Assembly (NCBI GenBank): GCA_003448685.1
Contig: DLXW01000280.1
Coordinates: 1 to 14,616 of the forward strand
Direction: 5' to 3'
Length of the DNA stretch: 14,616 nt
Origin: Cyanothece sp. UBA12306
GTDB taxonomy: Bacteria; Cyanobacteriota; Cyanobacteriia; Cyanobacteriales; Microcystaceae
Position numbers and translations under genes: made by a program. Positions 13,598-14,616 of the stretch are shown in pieces. The notes beneath the pieces are model-generated. The model searched no databases. It saw only the letters and a program-made list of their open reading frames with translations, and was not told the origin of the DNA. The first letter of the stretch is position 1. The number at the start of each line of letters is the position of its first letter.

Positions 13598-14616
13598 ATG
13601 AGCCAACAATCTTATACTATTTTTAACTTTAATAATTTAGTTTATGGAATTAAAACTATTTTTGTTGAACAAATGTTTTATTTACCCGAAGTAACCCCAG
13701 TACCTGAATCTCCCCCTGATATTATTGGAGTTGTCAATGTGCATGGAAATATTATTCCTATTATGGATCTAAATCTTCGCTTTGGTTATCCATCCTCAGG
13801 AGATTATCGACTGAGTGATAGTATAATTATTGTTAATTTTAACAACTTGCAGGTGGGCATTATTGTTAATGATATCAATCAAATTATCAATATTTCTCCA
13901 GAAGAAATTACGGTAAAAGCATCTTATGAAAAAACATTAATCAAAGATCAAGAAGAAAGATTTATCGATGAAATAGCAACTAAAAAAGAACAATTAATTT
14001 TATTGCTTAATTTAGAAAAAATCTTAAATTATGTAGAATCCCAGGATCTAAAAATTGAGCAAGATAGTTTAAAACAGAATAATTATAATTTATATACTAA
14101 GGATAATTTTTTTATGCCAGAAGATAATGAAAATCACAATAAATCCTCAATATTTTGTCCTAATGCCACAATTTATGAACGAGACATTTTGCAACAAAGG
14201 GCAATAGATTTGAGTAAAGTTGTCAGGAATAAAAAAAAGAAACAAACTAGAGCTTTAGCTGTAATTATTTTAAATAATGAGCTATTTGGCATTGATTTAG
14301 AATTAATAAGAGAGTTCACTCAAATATCAAAAGTCACTCCCATTCCTTGTACACCAAAACATTTAGTGGGTAACTGTAATCTTCGGGGAGAGATTTTGAC
14401 GGTAATTGCTATTAGAGGATTTCTCAATCTTCCCCTTAAAGTATTCAATAATAACTCGCAAATTATGATCGTAGAAATTCAAGGTATCAAATTAGGAATT
14501 ACCATAGATGATGTTTATGACGTAATTTTTCTCAATCCCAAAAAAATCTTATCTAATACTAACAAATTCTCCACAATTAATCATGATTACTTAGAACCCA
14601 CATTCCGCACTTCAAG
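13598..14616 (+). CDS. cheW: Tandem (double) CheW adaptor, cut by the window end
   Basis: An open frame starts at the ATG at 13598, 37 bases after cheR, behind AGAGGAC. It runs to the window edge without a stop (339 codons seen). Residues 1 to about 148 form one CheW domain: FNFNNLVYGIKTIFVEQMFYLPE..., PDIIGVVNVHGNIIPIMDLNLRFG and VGIIVNDINQII. A polar linker (about 150-205) ends in ERDILQQRAIDLSKVV. A second CheW domain follows from about 217: LAVIILNNELFGIDLELIRE, PCTPKHLVGNCNLRGEILTVIAIRGFL and LGITIDDVYDVI. Each CheW domain can bridge receptor tips and CheA. The Leu-Gln-Arg-Ala linker plus VTPIPCTP resembles the start of many stand-alone cyanobacterial CheW-type proteins, which suggests fusion of two formerly separate adaptors. 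Whether a third domain follows cannot be seen. Confidence 0.92.
   Translation, partial: MSQQSYTIFNFNNLVYGIKTIFVEQMFYLPEVTPVPESPPDIIGVVNVHGNIIPIMDLNLRFGYPSSGDYRLSDSIIIVNFNNLQVGIIVNDINQIINISPEEITVKASYEKTLIKDQEERFIDEIATKKEQLILLLNLEKILNYVESQDLKIEQDSLKQNNYNLYTKDNFFMPEDNENHNKSSIFCPNATIYERDILQQRAIDLSKVVRNKKKKQTRALAVIILNNELFGIDLELIREFTQISKVTPIPCTPKHLVGNCNLRGEILTVIAIRGFLNLPLKVFNNNSQIMIVEIQGIKLGITIDDVYDVIFLNPKKILSNTNKFSTINHDYLEPTFRTS

Overview
This window looks like a piece of a cyanobacterial chromosome. Four perfect GCGATCGC octamers (HIP1) occur in it. Base composition is AT-rich, a tRNA-Lys(UUU) gene lacks an encoded CCA, and the cobalamin gene cbiT and a PatA-type regulator fragment are typical of the phylum. 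The gene content fits a unicellular or colonial, nitrogen-fixer-type cyanobacterium (Cyanothece/Crocosphaera-like), but the genus is an inference.

Positions 1-6210 are a mosaic of unrelated accessory and housekeeping genes, mostly on the minus strand. In order they are the 5' part of cbiT, the C-terminal remnant of a sulfotransferase, an aldo/keto reductase, a small two-helix membrane protein of unknown function, tRNA-Lys with a clear promoter, a 3'-truncated glycosyltransferase-like gene, an aldose 1-epimerase, and (plus strand) fdhD. A PatA-type response regulator follows on the minus strand with its middle deleted. At least three of these genes are broken. The spacers carry two related ~100-bp inverted-repeat (MITE-like) elements and short CT-rich tandem repeats. 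The region therefore shows clear signs of decay and rearrangement.

Positions 6211-14616 hold a complete-looking plus-strand chemosensory operon: mcp - cheA - cheB - cheR - cheW, the last cut by the window end. The receptor has a CHASE3-like periplasmic domain and no recognisable HAMP domain. CheA is a hybrid kinase with two tandem HPt domains, the second lacking the phosphoacceptor histidine, and a C-terminal receiver. CheB is a full receiver-methylesterase with its catalytic triad. CheR carries a C-terminal TPR array. The CheW protein is two CheW domains in tandem. There is no separate CheY in the window. Receptor methylation would be set by CheR and CheB, the double CheW would bridge receptor and kinase, and phosphate from CheA would go to its own receiver or to CheB. 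The architecture (CheA-REC hybrid plus CheR-TPR plus CheB) resembles Wsp/Frz-like alternative chemosensory pathways more than a plain flagellar-type system. The output is not visible here. Upstream of the receptor is a 420-base spacer with four TTGTAA repeats and a 15-base palindrome that could be its control region.
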